A stretch of DNA of 64,000 nt from Roseomonas marmotae (GCF_017654485.1 NZ_CP061091.1:331501-395500); one strand, 5' to 3'. Positions 28,401 through 37,946 are shown, counted from the stretch's first letter. Made by a program: numbers and translations. The notes: generated from the letters alone by a model not told the origin.

Positions 28401-28445
28401 ACCCGCCGGGTGGAAGCTCCACCCCCTGGTCCCGCTTCGGGTCCG
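28401..28445. repeat. REP-like GC-rich hairpin after ppx
   Basis: GGGTGGA (28408-28414) pairs with TCCACCC (28418-28424), followed by a CCCGCTTCG stretch. The layout matches each arm of the larger element at 56623-56822, so it appears to be a degenerate member of the same repeat family. A run of nine G lies just before it (28376-28384). Confidence 0.5.
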
Positions 28446-28548
28446 GCTGGGGCCGCAGGGCCGGGGCGTCAGTCGCCGGAGGGCAAGGATCTCAGGCGGT
28501 GCCGGCGTGGCGCAGGGCACAAGCCAGGGGCGTCCTATCCCCCGGCCG

Positions 28549-29322
28549 TCACCCCAGCAGCCCCATGATCTCCGGCAGCAGCGCGGCGTCGCCCACCGCG
28601 ATCACCTGGCCCGAGGCCGTATCGAGCCGCAGCGGCCGGCCCTGCCAGTCCGTCATGCGCCCGCCGGCGGATTCGATCACCGGCACCAGCGGCGCCCAGT
28701 CCCAGGGCTTCAGGTCGGCTTCGACCACCGCATCCACCAGCCCCAGCGCCAGCAGCCCGTAGGCGTAGCAGTCGCCGCCCCAGGTCACGCGGCGGGCGGC
28801 GTCGCGCACCCGGGCGAAGCGGGGGGCTTCCTCCTCCGCGAACATGGAGGGGCTGGTGCAGGAGAGTTCGGCCTCGGCCATCCGCGCGCAGGGGCGGCAG
28901 CCCGGCGTGCCGCCCATCGGCCCGCGGAAGGAGAGCGGCCGGCCCTCGGCGCCGATCCAGCGCTCGCCCGTGCCGGGCTGGTCGATCAGCCCCAGCACGG
29001 GGCGGCCATGGTGCAGCAGCCCGATCAGCGTGCCGAACAGCGGCCGGCCCGTGACGAAGGCGCGGGTGCCGTCGATCGGGTCCACAACCCAGACCCATTC
29101 GGCATCGGCGGCGGCATTGCCGAATTCCTCACCGATCACGCCATGGTCGGGGAAGCGGCTGGCCAGCAGGGCGCGGATGGTGCGCTCGGCCTCGCGGTCC
29201 GCCTCCGTCACCGGGCTGGCGTCGCCCTTCGCTTCCACCAGCAGGTGGGAACGAAAAAGGGGGCGGATAACCGCCCCCGCCGCATCAGCGGCCGCCTCGG
29301 CGGCCGCGATGAGGTCGTCCAT
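28549..29322 (-). CDS. hisN: Histidinol-phosphatase, inositol-monophosphatase type
   Basis: The enzyme removes phosphate from L-histidinol phosphate in histidine synthesis. The 257-residue protein has the metal sites of the inositol-phosphatase fold: E in VIGEEFG, the motif WVVDPIDGTRAFVTGRP and the distal WDWAP. The FVTGRPLFGTLIGLLH stretch is characteristic of HisN rather than SuhB. ATG 29322 overlaps the TGA of the upstream cytochrome gene by one base, so they are coupled; a GTG at 29325 is less likely. Confidence 0.9.
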   Translation of the reverse strand: MDDLIAAAEAAADAAGAVIRPLFRSHLLVEAKGDASPVTEADREAERTIRALLASRFPDHGVIGEEFGNAAADAEWVWVVDPIDGTRAFVTGRPLFGTLIGLLHHGRPVLGLIDQPGTGERWIGAEGRPLSFRGPMGGTPGCRPCARMAEAELSCTSPSMFAEEEAPRFARVRDAARRVTWGGDCYAYGLLALGLVDAVVEADLKPWDWAPLVPVIESAGGRMTDWQGRPLRLDTASGQVIAVGDAALLPEIMGLLG

Positions 29323-29882
29323 CACGGCAGCGGCTGCGGATTCGCGGAGAGCGTGCGCAGATAGGCGATGACGTCTGCGCGCTGCTCCGCGTTGCGGATG
29401 CCGGCGAAGGCCATGCGGGTGCCGCGGATGTAGCGGGCCGGGGCGGCCAGGAAGTGGTTCATCTCCTCATACCCCCAGGGCTTTTCCTTCAGAGCAGCCA
29501 TAGCGGGGGAGTAGTTGAAGTCCGGGCGATGCGCATGCGGCCCGCCGACCACGCCATAGAGGTTCGGGCCGACCTTGTTGGCCTGCCCATCCTCGAAGGT
29601 ATGGCAGGCGGAGCAGAGGCGGCCGGCGATCTGCCTGCCGTTGTCGGCATTGGCCGCGGCCAGCAGCGGACCGACCTCGGGGAGCGCGGGTTCCTCCTGC
29701 GCCGGGGCACCGCCGCCAGCGGCCGGAACGCCCTCGATCGCGATGGCGGTCTTTTCCAGCTGCTTCGGGTGCACGATCTGCTTCCCGATGAAGCCCGCCA
29801 CCATGAAGGCGATGCCCGCGGTCAGGACGGCCGCGAATGCCTTGTTAGCCTCCAAGCTCATACTGCCGTCCGATCCCTGCAT
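29322..29882 (-). CDS. Membrane-anchored cytochrome c (CycM-like)
   Basis: The 186-residue protein has an N-terminal membrane anchor (NKAFAAVLTAGIAFMVAGFIG), a flexible Ala/Pro-rich linker, and a class I cytochrome c domain with haem-binding CSACH in LCSACHTFEDG and a distal methionine region RGTRMAFAGI. Such proteins carry electrons between the bc1 complex and terminal oxidases on the periplasmic side. ATG 29882 has GGGG upstream; ATG 29861 (MSLEANKAF) is an equal alternative because homologues often start there. Coupled to hisN. Confidence 0.9.
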   Translation of the reverse strand: MQGSDGSMSLEANKAFAAVLTAGIAFMVAGFIGKQIVHPKQLEKTAIAIEGVPAAGGGAPAQEEPALPEVGPLLAAANADNGRQIAGRLCSACHTFEDGQANKVGPNLYGVVGGPHAHRPDFNYSPAMAALKEKPWGYEEMNHFLAAPARYIRGTRMAFAGIRNAEQRADVIAYLRTLSANPQPLP

Positions 29883-30035
29883 AATGACCCCGAGCCACGT
29901 GCGTTTGCGCCCAGGCGGGGCCTCGACTAGAAGCGGTCGGACCATAATGGCAGAGGCCCTCCGCTTCAACCCGTGTGCCACCGAAGGCGCCACCGGAGAA
30001 TGGGGGCGCTGCCGGGACATGTGAGCGGTGATGAG

Positions 30036-30890
30036 ATGACGGGTGTGATCGCCTTCCAGGGTATGCCTGGCGCCTATTCCGACCTGGCCTGCCGCAGCGC
30101 CTATCCCGGCTGGAACACCCTGCCCTGCCCGTCCTTCGAGGCCGCCATGGCCGCGGTGCGCGAGGGCCGGGCGCAACTGGCCATGCTGCCCTGCGAGAAT
30201 TCCCTGGCCGGGCGGGTGCCGGACATCCACCGCCTGCTGCCCGATTCGGGCCTGCATGTGGTGGGCGAGCACTACCAGCGGGTCGAGCACTGCCTGCTGG
30301 CCCATAAGGGCGCGCGGCTGGAGGATATCCGCCGCGCCCACAGTCACCCGATGGCGCTGGGCCAGGTGCTGAACCTGCTGCGGGAGCGGAAGCTGGAGCC
30401 GGTGATCGAGGCCGATACCGCCGGTGCCGCCAAGCTGCTGGCGGAGAATCCCAGCATGGAGGACGCGGCCATCGCCTCCTCCCTGGCCGGCGAGATCTAC
30501 GGGCTGGAGGTCCTGGCCCGGAATGTCGAGGATTCCGCCGACAACACCACCCGCTTCTATGTCATGTCCGCCACGCCGCAGCCGCTGCCGCCGGGCACGA
30601 AGCGGGCGGTGACCACCTTCGTCTTCCGCGTCCGCAACATCCCGGCGGCGCTGTACAAGGCGCTGGGCGGCTTCGCGACCAATGGCGTGAACATGACGAA
30701 GCTGGAGAGCTACATGCTCGACGGCCATTTCACCGCCACGCAATTCCTCTGCGACGTCGATGGCGACCCGGAGCAGCCGGGGCTGCGCCGGGCGCTGGAG
30801 GAGCTGGCCTTCTTCTCCAAGGAGCTGCGCGTGCTCGGCACCTATGCCGCGCATGACTACCGCTTCCAGCAGGCGGCCGAGGCGGATTGA
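30036..30890 (+). CDS. pheA: Prephenate dehydratase
   Basis: The enzyme converts prephenate to phenylpyruvate in phenylalanine synthesis. The 284-residue monofunctional protein has IAFQGMPGAYSDLAC at the start, the catalytic TRF motif in DNTTRFYVM, and a C-terminal ACT domain (TTFVFRVRNIPAALYKALGGFATNGVNMTKLES) that senses phenylalanine. ATG 30036 (MTGVIAFQG) is chosen over upstream in-frame starts because it fits the family. It is divergent from the cytochrome c-hisN unit. Confidence 0.95.
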   Translation: MTGVIAFQGMPGAYSDLACRSAYPGWNTLPCPSFEAAMAAVREGRAQLAMLPCENSLAGRVPDIHRLLPDSGLHVVGEHYQRVEHCLLAHKGARLEDIRRAHSHPMALGQVLNLLRERKLEPVIEADTAGAAKLLAENPSMEDAAIASSLAGEIYGLEVLARNVEDSADNTTRFYVMSATPQPLPPGTKRAVTTFVFRVRNIPAALYKALGGFATNGVNMTKLESYMLDGHFTATQFLCDVDGDPEQPGLRRALEELAFFSKELRVLGTYAAHDYRFQQAAEAD

Positions 30891-31072
30891 AGCGCGCTGG
30901 GGCGGTCTATACGCCCCCGGCAGGGCAGCATGGCCAGCCGGGCTGAGGCAGGGTGCCGGCGGGGTGCGGCGATGCCGTCCTCCGGCTTTTCCCCGCGCCG
31001 AGTCGCCATTGCACCATTTTTTGATTAGCCGCGCGCATATCGAGACCGCTAGTCGGTCGAAGGCTCGCGGGA

Positions 31073-32011
31073 ATGGAAGAATTGGACCTCGGCGCCTTCG
31101 CGCGGAACGCGCTCACCTCGACCATCCCTGCCAGTACCGTCCTGAGCCGCCGCTTCCGTGGCCTCACGGGCCTTCTGGTGCTGCTTCCAGGCCTTGCCCT
31201 GGCCGACCCGCCTGCCGAACCCAGTCCGATTACGGCGCCCATCCCCGCTGCGACGCCCAGTCCCGCCGCCACGTCCAGCGTGGCTGCCACGCCCAGCCCG
31301 GCTGCGGGGACACTCTGCCTCCCGGCCATCGCCGCAGCGGAGCGGAGCCACAAGATCCCGGCACATCTGCTGCGCAGCATCGCCTTCGTCGAGAGCGGGC
31401 GGACCGATCCCGTGACCGGCCGCACCGTGCCCTGGCCCTGGGCGATCAATGTCGGCGGCAAGGGATATTTCCACGACACCAAGGAGGAAGCCGTCGAAGC
31501 CGTGCGCGGCTTCCAGGCCCGCGGCATCCGCTCCATCGACGTGGGATGCGCGCAGATCAACCTGATGCATCACCCGGATGCCTTCGCCTCGCTGGAGGAG
31601 GCATTCGACCCCAAGACCAATACCAGCTATGCGGCCCGCTTCCTGAGAAGCCTGCAGGGAGCGACGCGGAGCTGGCCCATGGCCGCCGCGGGCTACCACT
31701 CGCAGACGCCGACTCTCGGCTTCCCCTATGCCCGCAAGGTCATGGCGATCTGGCCAGGTTCCGCCCGCTACGGCACCCTGCCCGTGCCGATACTGGGCAC
31801 CGAGACGGGCACCGGCGCCCAGACTCTGGCGATTCCCGACATCTACACGCCTGAATTCGCGGCTAAGTCGCGCCGGATCGACGAGGATCTCAGGCGGAGC
31901 GGGCTTCGCACCCGGATCGACACCCGCCTGGAAGAAGTCGACCTCCCGTCCGGGCGAATACGCATCACGCTGCCGGCGCCACGGCGGGTGACGCAGCGCG
32001 ATTCCCGATAG
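31073..32011 (+). CDS. Lytic transglycosylase with SLT domain
   Basis: The 312-residue protein has an N-terminal hydrophobic segment (LTGLLVLLPGLALADPP) likely acting as a signal peptide, a low-complexity linker of repeated PAATPSP-like units, and an SLT catalytic domain starting LPAIAAAERSHKIPAHLLRSIAFVESGR with the catalytic Glu in FVESGR. VGCAQINLMHHPDAF and AAAGYHSQTP complete the fold. It cleaves peptidoglycan. The N-terminus before the hydrophobic segment is long for a signal peptide, so a later start is possible. Confidence 0.85.
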   Translation: MEELDLGAFARNALTSTIPASTVLSRRFRGLTGLLVLLPGLALADPPAEPSPITAPIPAATPSPAATSSVAATPSPAAGTLCLPAIAAAERSHKIPAHLLRSIAFVESGRTDPVTGRTVPWPWAINVGGKGYFHDTKEEAVEAVRGFQARGIRSIDVGCAQINLMHHPDAFASLEEAFDPKTNTSYAARFLRSLQGATRSWPMAAAGYHSQTPTLGFPYARKVMAIWPGSARYGTLPVPILGTETGTGAQTLAIPDIYTPEFAAKSRRIDEDLRRSGLRTRIDTRLEEVDLPSGRIRITLPAPRRVTQRDSR

Positions 32012-32031
32012 GCCCCTGAAGCCAGGGCGCT

Positions 32032-32057
32032 GCCTTCGCCGGCTTGCCGGCAAAGGC
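32032..32057. terminator. Hairpin between converging lytic transglycosylase and dut genes
   Basis: GCCTT-C-GCCGGC (32032-32043) pairs with GCCGGC-A-AAGGC (32046-32057) around a TT loop, one mismatch inside. It lies 20 nt after the first gene and 18 nt beyond the dut stop. Confidence 0.55.
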
Positions 32058-32074
32058 GGGATGGAACAGGCCTT

Positions 32075-32521
32075 TCAGCTCCCCGTGCTGCCGAAGCCGC
32101 CGGCGCCGCGCGCCGTCTCCGGCAGCACTTCCACCTCCTGCCAGATGGCGCGCACCACGGGCGCGACCACGCCCTGGGCGATCCGCATGCCGCGTTCCAC
32201 CGTGAAGGGGGCGTCGCCGGTATTGAGCAGGATCACGCCCAGCTCGCCGCGATAATCCTCGTCCACCGTGCCGGGGCTGTTGGGCAGGGCGATGCCGTGC
32301 TTCAGCGCCAGGCCCGAGCGCGGGCGGACCTGCAATTCATAGCCGGCCGGCAGGGCGATGCAGAGGCCGGTGGGCACCAGCGCCCGTCCGCCGGGCGGGA
32401 CGACCAGGGGCGACGAGACCGCCGCCAGCAGGTCGAAGCCGGCGGCGCCGGCGGTGGCATAGGCGGGCAGCGGCAGCCCCTCGCCATGCGGCAGGCGGCG
32501 GACGGCGATGGAGACGCTCAC
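32075..32521 (-). CDS. dut: dUTP diphosphatase
   Basis: The enzyme hydrolyses dUTP to dUMP, keeping uracil out of DNA and feeding dTMP synthesis. The 148-residue protein shows all five motifs of the trimeric dUTPase: [49 protein letters not shown] and the C-terminal [10 protein letters not shown]. Its ATG overlaps the stop of coaBC by 4 nt (ATGA), a widespread coaBC-dut arrangement. Confidence 0.97.
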   Translation of the reverse strand: MSVSIAVRRLPHGEGLPLPAYATAGAAGFDLLAAVSSPLVVPPGGRALVPTGLCIALPAGYELQVRPRSGLALKHGIALPNSPGTVDEDYRGELGVILLNTGDAPFTVERGMRIAQGVVAPVVRAIWQEVEVLPETARGAGGFGSTGS

Positions 32522-33708
32522 GACAGTGCCTCCGCCACCCGCGCGGCCAGGCGGCGGGCCACCTCCTCCTTCGGCAGGCGGGGCCAGTCCTCCACCCCCG
32601 CCGCCGTCACCAGATGCACCGCATTCTCCGATCCGCCCATCACATCGCCCGATACGTCATTCGCCACGATCCAGTCACACCCCTTGCGCTGCCGCTTGGC
32701 GACGGCATTGGGCACCACATTCTCCGTCTCCGCCGCGAAGCCCACCACCAGCCGGGGGCGGGCCGCATGGGCGGAGAGAGTGGCCAGAATATCCGGGTTC
32801 AGCGCCAGGGCCAGGGGCGGCGGCGCTTCGCCCGGCACCTTCTTCAGCTTCTGCCCGGCCTCGCTGGCCGTGCGCCAGTCCGCCACGGCGGCGGCGCAGA
32901 TGGCGGCATCGGCGGGCAGCGCGGCCTCGCAGGCCGCCAGCATCTCCCGCGCGCTCTCGACATGGACGGCGGTGACGCCCGGCGGGTCCGGCAGGGTCAC
33001 GGGGCCGGAGACCAGCGTCACCCGCGCCCCCAGCGCCGCCAGGGCGGCGGCGATGGCATGGCCCTGCCGGCCGCTGCTGCGGTTGGCGATGTAGCGGACG
33101 GGGTCGATCGGCTCATGCGTCGGGCCGGATGTCACCAGCACATGCCGCCCGGCCAGCGGGCGCGGCCCGGCCAGCAGGGACTCGATGGCGGCGAAGATCT
33201 GCTCGGGCTCGGAAAGGCGGCCGGGGCCGCTCTCGGCCTCGGCCATGGCGCCATCCTCCGGCCCCACCACATGGACGCCGCGCGCGCGCAGCAGGGCCAT
33301 GTTGGCCCGTGTCGCCGGATGCGCCCACATCGCCCAGTTCATGGCCGGCGCCACCAGCACGGGGCGGTCGGTGGCCAGCAGCAGGGTGGTGGCGAGGTCG
33401 TCGGCCAGCCCGTGGGCCATCTTCGCCAGCAGATCGGCCGAGGCCGGTGCCACCACCACCAGATCCGGCAGCCGGGCCAGGCGGATATGGCCGATCTCGG
33501 CTTCGGTGGTCAGGGACCAGAGATCCTGGTGCACCGCCTCCCCCGCGATGGCCTGCAGGGCATGGGGGGTGACGAAGCGGGCGCCGCCGGAGGTCAGCAC
33601 GGGCGTGACCCGCGCCCCCGCCTTGCGCAGCAGCCGTGTCAGCGCCAGCGCCTTGAAGGCGGCGACGCTGCCGGAGACGATGAGGAGGATGCGCTTCTCG
33701 GACAGCAT
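32518..33708 (-). CDS. coaBC: Bifunctional phosphopantothenoylcysteine decarboxylase/synthase
   Basis: The protein makes 4'-phosphopantetheine for coenzyme A: the C-terminal CoaB half joins cysteine to phosphopantothenate, and the N-terminal CoaC flavoprotein decarboxylates the product. The 396-residue chain starts [21 protein letters not shown], has the [17 protein letters not shown] motif in CoaC, and CoaB begins near [23 protein letters not shown]. Dut follows with a 4-nt overlap. Confidence 0.97.
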   Translation of the reverse strand: MLSEKRILLIVSGSVAAFKALALTRLLRKAGARVTPVLTSGGARFVTPHALQAIAGEAVHQDLWSLTTEAEIGHIRLARLPDLVVVAPASADLLAKMAHGLADDLATTLLLATDRPVLVAPAMNWAMWAHPATRANMALLRARGVHVVGPEDGAMAEAESGPGRLSEPEQIFAAIESLLAGPRPLAGRHVLVTSGPTHEPIDPVRYIANRSSGRQGHAIAAALAALGARVTLVSGPVTLPDPPGVTAVHVESAREMLAACEAALPADAAICAAAVADWRTASEAGQKLKKVPGEAPPPLALALNPDILATLSAHAARPRLVVGFAAETENVVPNAVAKRQRKGCDWIVANDVSGDVMGGSENAVHLVTAAGVEDWPRLPKEEVARRLAARVAEALS

Positions 33709-33813
33709 GGCCGCAGGCTAGCCGCTGGCCCGGCCGACCGGAAGGGCGAGGCCGCTCTCCGGAAATTGTCATGCTTTCGTCATCCATCCGGCAAATACCT
33801 GTCATTGCCTGGA

Positions 33814-33829
33814 AGAATTGGCCAATTCT
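33814..33829. promoter_or_regulatory. 16-bp perfect palindrome upstream of a small exported protein
   Basis: AGAATTGGCCAATTCT is a perfect palindrome 69 nt before the ATG at 33899, in a locally AT-richer stretch. It suits an operator for the exported protein gene or a read-out of coaBC on the other side. Confidence 0.4.
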
Positions 33830-33898
33830 CCTTCCCGGCAACATCCTTGCCGCAGCAGGGCGGCCAAAAGTCTGCCTTTATTGTGACAGGAAATCAAA

Positions 33899-34204
33899 AT
33901 GCTTCGCAAAGTTATTCTTTCCGCTGTTCTCATCAGCGGCTCCATGGGTGCTGCCATGGCGCAGGAACCCCTGAAGGTATTGGGCACTGGCGAGAATTTC
34001 GCCGTCGAATACTCCAATGATGGTGGCAACATCCTGGGCGGCGGCCCCGTGCAGGTTTTTGGCAACGGCGAGAGCATCGTCATCCGCCATGCCGAGGGCG
34101 CGCCGGCCCAGCGGGGCTGGACGCCGACCATCGTCGATAACGGGGAGAACCTGCGCATCGTCTATACCCCGGCGCGGGATGCGAACCCGATGCCGCAGGG
34201 CTAG
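33899..34204 (+). CDS. Small exported protein of unknown function
   Basis: The 101-residue protein has a signal peptide (LRKVILSAVLISGSMGAAMAQ) with a cleavage site after AMA-Q. The mature part holds two related units, VLGTGENFAVEYSND and VFGNGESIVIRHAEG, followed by IVDNGENLRIVYTP, so it appears to contain three short repeats of the form G-x-GE-x-hydrophobic-x-V/I. No family is recognised. CAGGA precedes the ATG. A 16-bp palindrome lies upstream and a hairpin follows the stop, suggesting an independently controlled gene. Confidence 0.7.
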   Translation: MLRKVILSAVLISGSMGAAMAQEPLKVLGTGENFAVEYSNDGGNILGGGPVQVFGNGESIVIRHAEGAPAQRGWTPTIVDNGENLRIVYTPARDANPMPQG

Positions 34205-34211
34205 GGCGGAC

Positions 34212-34239
34212 CCCGATCAGAAGGAATCGCCTGATCGGG
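34212..34239. terminator. Hairpin after the small exported protein gene
   Basis: CCCGATCAG (34212-34220) pairs with CTGATCGGG (34231-34239) around a 10-nt loop, between converging genes. No T run follows. Confidence 0.5.
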
Positions 34240-34277
34240 TGAGGATGCCCAGCCAGATGAAAGCCGGGCCTCCGGGC

Positions 34278-35387
34278 TCAGAGGCCCAGCAGGTCCAGGG
34301 TGCGGGCGATCACCTTGGCCTCGTCGAAATGCTCCAGCGCGTATCGCCGCCCGGCCTCGCCCATCCGGGCGCGCAGCGCCGGGTCTGCGGCCAGTGCCGC
34401 CAGGGCCCCGGCCAGGGGCTGCACCGTCTGCGGCGGCACCAGCAACCCGGTCACGCCATGCTGTACCTGCTCCCGCGGGCCGCGGATATCGGTGGCCACC
34501 ACCGGCAGGCCGGTCAGCATGGCCTCGATCACCGACATCGGCAGGCCCTCGAAATGGCTGGGCAGGCAGAAGATATCGGCCGCCGCCAGCACGCGCGGGA
34601 TATCCTCCCGGTATCCCAGCCGCACCAGCCGCCGCCCCAGCACCTGCTGGGCACGGGCGAAATCCTCCGCCATGTCGGGGCCGTGGTCGGAATCCAGCCG
34701 GTTGCCCACCACCCAGAGGGTGGCATCCGGCAGCTGCTCCATCGCCCGCAGCAGTTCCACATGCCCCTTGTGGCGGACGATGCGGCTGACGATGACGATG
34801 ACGCAGTCCCGCTCCGTGGCGCCCAGCTCGGCGCGCAGGGCGGCGCGGCCGGCCGGGTCGGGCCGGAAGCGCGCGGGGTCCCGCCCATTGCCGATGCCCA
34901 CCGCATGGCGGGCGATGCCGAGGCGCCGGGCATCCGCCGCCTCCTCCTGGCTCACGGTCATGAAGACATCGGTGGCGCGGCCACCCAGCCATTCCAGCCC
35001 CATCGACAGCCCCTTCCGCCAGAGCGGGCCGGGCTGGTTGAAGAGGAAGCCATGGCCGGTATAGGCGATGCGCGGCACCCCCGCCGCCTTGGCCGCCGCC
35101 CGCGCCAGCAGGCCGGAGATGGGCATATGCCCGTGCACCAGGTCGAATTTCTCCGCCCGGAAGACATCCAGCAGCGACCGGAAGGCGCGCGCCTGGGCCA
35201 GCGGGTTCAGGCTGCGGGCCATGGGCACGGGGATCATGCGGAACCCCTCGCCGCGCGGCACCTCCAGCAGCGGGCCATCGGCGCAGAGGCCCACCACCTC
35301 ATGCCCCCGCTGACGGGCGCCGCGCATCAGCGGCAGCACGAAATGCCGCATGGAGAAATCGACGTTGCAGACTTCAGCGATCTTCAT
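34278..35387 (-). CDS. Glycosyltransferase family 4 protein
   Basis: The 369-residue GT-B enzyme shows the N-terminal domain (LMRGARQRGHEVVGLCADG, KFDLVHGHMPISGLLARAAAKAAGVPRIAYTGHG) and the C-terminal nucleotide-sugar domain (CVIVIVSRIVRHKGHVELLRAM, FCLPSHFEGLPMSVIEAMLTGLPVVATDIRGPREQV) with the E-x7-E motif in the latter. It adds a sugar to a lipid or polymer, probably in exopolysaccharide or LPS assembly. It follows rpe and a heparinase-like gene on the same strand. Confidence 0.92.
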   Translation of the reverse strand: MKIAEVCNVDFSMRHFVLPLMRGARQRGHEVVGLCADGPLLEVPRGEGFRMIPVPMARSLNPLAQARAFRSLLDVFRAEKFDLVHGHMPISGLLARAAAKAAGVPRIAYTGHGFLFNQPGPLWRKGLSMGLEWLGGRATDVFMTVSQEEAADARRLGIARHAVGIGNGRDPARFRPDPAGRAALRAELGATERDCVIVIVSRIVRHKGHVELLRAMEQLPDATLWVVGNRLDSDHGPDMAEDFARAQQVLGRRLVRLGYREDIPRVLAAADIFCLPSHFEGLPMSVIEAMLTGLPVVATDIRGPREQVQHGVTGLLVPPQTVQPLAGALAALAADPALRARMGEAGRRYALEHFDEAKVIARTLDLLGL

Positions 35388-35477
35388 GGATTGCGGCGGC
35401 GGGGGAGCATGGAAGCTCCCCGGCCATCCCTCTTCTCTTCGTTTCAGGCGCGCACGGGGCCGGGCGCCAAGCCCGTC

Positions 35478-37124
35478 TCAGCCCTCGGCGGAGGATTGCG
35501 GCAGGTTCACCCGGCTCAGCGCCCATTGCACCGAGCCGGTGCCGGCCTCGGCGGTCAGCACCACCTGGCTGGTGCGGCGCGGCTCGCCGGCCATGAAGAC
35601 ACTCTCCTCCAGCCCGGCCCTGGCCCGGCTGGCGCGCAGCCGCCAGCTGGCGCCGCTGGGCAGCCGCAGCAGCACCGTGTTCTCCTCCTCCTGCAGGCTT
35701 GCGACGATGCCGGGATGCAGATGGAAGCGGATGGTATAGGCGGGGACCTCCTCGCCCTCCACCATATCCTCCCCGCGCAGGTCGTCGCCGGATTCGGAGA
35801 GATAGAGGCGGCGGCGGTGGATGACGCCGAAGCCGCGCCGGTAGCCGTCATGGCTGGCATCCAGCCATTGCGCGCCATTGGCTTCCTGGCGCTCGGCCTC
35901 CACCACCTCCACCCGGCGGCCGAGGCCGTCTTCCTTCAGCTCGCTGCTGTTGGTGTCGGAGAGCGTGAGGGTGGAATGGGCGGCGGTGGCCCGCAGCGCG
36001 TCGCGCCAGCCGGCCTCGGCCGCCGGCGCCGCGCCGCAATTGACGATGACGCGGTCCCGCCCCACCGACATCTCGAAGGACAGGGTGCCGGCATGGTGCA
36101 GCCGGTCGGCATGGCGCGGCAGGCCGGCGGGGCCGCTGGAGGGGCCGCGCCCCTGCTCCGGCGGCGCGCCGCAATCGGCGATCACCAGGGTGCGCCCGGC
36201 CTGCAGCCGCTGGAAGCCCGCCTCGCCCAGGATGAGCGGCGCGCGGCCGCGCGCCTGCCCCTGTGTCAGCACCAGGTCCACCAGCGCCGCGCCCTCGTTC
36301 CGCGTGCCGTTGAAGAGCGCGAGCCCGCCATCGCCATGGCGGAACAGCCGCAGCGCCGGCGCGGCGCGGTCCAGCGCCAGGGCGAGGTGCGGCGGCGCCT
36401 CCAGCCCCGCGCCATGCACGAGGTTGCGGATCTCGATCAGGTCCTGCACGGCCTGCAGCAATTGCGCCGGGCTGCGCTCGACATGCCCGCCATCGGGCAG
36501 GATCTGGCGGTCGATCTCGGCCGGCAGCAGGCGCAGGCAGCGGGCGATCCAGGCTTCCTCGGCCAGCGCCACGGCGGCGGCCAGCGCGCCCTTCAGCGCC
36601 ACCAGGGCGCCGCGATGCCCGCTCTCATCCGGCAGGCTGGCCACCAGCACGCGGGCATCCTGCGCCAGCCGCACCATGATGGCGCGGCGGAAGCCGTCCT
36701 CGGCGGTGGCCGCCAGGAAATCCCAGTGGCCGAGCCAGGCGGAGATGCGAGCCCCCGCCACCTCCGGCACCGCCGCCATCGCCTCATTGCCGCCATAGGC
36801 CAGCCAGTCGGCGGCCAGGTCGCGGGCGCGCAGCCGGGCGCCGTCGGTGCCCAGGGCCCGCAGGTCGCGCAGCCAGGCGAAGCCATGCACGGCGGCCCGC
36901 CAGGTGGCGGAGCCCCCGGCGGCGGTCCAGCCCGTGCCGCCTTCCTGCGTCAGCATCAGCGCGCGGGTGGTGCCCTGCACCTCGCATTCGCCGCGCAGCA
37001 GGCGCTGGCCGCGCGCGGCATCCCCCGGCCAAAGGTCCCGGAAGGCGCGGGCCGGCGCCTCCGGCACCTTGATCGGCTTCAGCCCCGCCACAACCTTGCG
37101 CGCGCCGCGCAGCCAGTCCGACAT
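35478..37124 (-). CDS. Heparinase II/III family protein
   Basis: The 548-residue protein has the alpha-barrel part (RDLRALGTDGARLRARDLAADWLAYGG, ISAWLGHWDFL) and the C-terminal beta-sandwich (STLTLSDTNSSEL, GVIHRRRLYLSESGDDLRGED) of heparinase II/III-like polysaccharide lyases. Free-living alphaproteobacteria have no heparin, so the natural substrate is more likely a bacterial acidic polysaccharide. There is no clear signal peptide. Its ATG overlaps the rpe stop by one base, and a glycosyltransferase follows 90 bp downstream. Confidence 0.85.
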   Translation of the reverse strand: MSDWLRGARKVVAGLKPIKVPEAPARAFRDLWPGDAARGQRLLRGECEVQGTTRALMLTQEGGTGWTAAGGSATWRAAVHGFAWLRDLRALGTDGARLRARDLAADWLAYGGNEAMAAVPEVAGARISAWLGHWDFLAATAEDGFRRAIMVRLAQDARVLVASLPDESGHRGALVALKGALAAAVALAEEAWIARCLRLLPAEIDRQILPDGGHVERSPAQLLQAVQDLIEIRNLVHGAGLEAPPHLALALDRAAPALRLFRHGDGGLALFNGTRNEGAALVDLVLTQGQARGRAPLILGEAGFQRLQAGRTLVIADCGAPPEQGRGPSSGPAGLPRHADRLHHAGTLSFEMSVGRDRVIVNCGAAPAAEAGWRDALRATAAHSTLTLSDTNSSELKEDGLGRRVEVVEAERQEANGAQWLDASHDGYRRGFGVIHRRRLYLSESGDDLRGEDMVEGEEVPAYTIRFHLHPGIVASLQEEENTVLLRLPSGASWRLRASRARAGLEESVFMAGEPRRTSQVVLTAEAGTGSVQWALSRVNLPQSSAEG

Positions 37125-37786
37125 CAGGCGCGCTTCCCCCGCAGCGCGGCAATGGCCGCGGCGTAATCCGGTTTGCCGAAGACGGCGGTGCCGGCCACCA
37201 GGGCATCGGCGCCCGCCTGGATGCAGAGCGGCGCCGTCTGCTCCGTCACGCCGCCATCCACCTGCAGATGGATCTCCCGCCCGGTGGCATCGATCATCCG
37301 CCGCAGCTCGGCGATCTTGGGCAGCTGGGACTGCAGGAAGGACTGGCCGCCGAAGCCCGGATTGACCGTCATCACGAGGATCAGGTCCACCAGGTCCAGC
37401 ACCGGCGCCACGGCCGAGGCGGGGGTGCCGGGGTTCAGCACCACGCCCGCCTTCTTGCCCAGCGCCCGGATGGTCTGGAGCGAGCGGTGCAGATGCGGCC
37501 CGGCCTCCGGGTGCAGCGAGATGAGGTCCGCGCCCGCCTCGGCGAAGGCCGCGAGGTAGGGGTCGGCGGGCGCGATCATCAGGTGCACATCGAAGGCCAT
37601 GCGGCTGTGGCGCCGGAGCGCCTTCACCACCGCGGGGCCGAAGCTGATATTGGGCACAAAATGCCCGTCCATGATATCGAGGTGCAGCCAGTCCGCGCCG
37701 GCTGCCTCGATGGCGGCCACCTCCTCTCCCAGCCGCGCGAAATCGGCTGCCAGGAGGGATGGGGCGATGATCAGGGGACGTGTCAC
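37124..37786 (-). CDS. rpe: Ribulose-phosphate 3-epimerase
   Basis: The enzyme interconverts ribulose 5-phosphate and xylulose 5-phosphate in the pentose phosphate pathway. The 220-residue TIM barrel shows [49 protein letters not shown] and [12 protein letters not shown], with the conserved metal and catalytic residues. GTG 37786 is preferred because GGGAGG lies upstream and the family begins here; ATG 37819 is also in frame. The stop overlaps the start of the heparinase-like gene. Confidence 0.95.
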   Translation of the reverse strand: MTRPLIIAPSLLAADFARLGEEVAAIEAAGADWLHLDIMDGHFVPNISFGPAVVKALRRHSRMAFDVHLMIAPADPYLAAFAEAGADLISLHPEAGPHLHRSLQTIRALGKKAGVVLNPGTPASAVAPVLDLVDLILVMTVNPGFGGQSFLQSQLPKIAELRRMIDATGREIHLQVDGGVTEQTAPLCIQAGADALVAGTAVFGKPDYAAAIAALRGKRA

Positions 37787-37946
37787 GCCGTGTTTATGCC
37801 TCCCGCCGCTGAGGCTCACAAGCAGCCGCCCGGGCTTTCACCGCGAGAATGACGATGGCTTGACCCGCATGCCCGGCGACACGACGTTCTTGCCAAGCGA
37901 GGCGGAGGCCGGCATGCCGCGCCTTCGCGCAACAAGGACCGAAACC

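Noticed and set aside
28335..30854. Overlapping long frames on both strands around hisN, cytochrome c and pheA
   Set aside because: Only the frames with clear motifs (HisN, CSACH cytochrome, prephenate dehydratase) were kept; the others are shadows.
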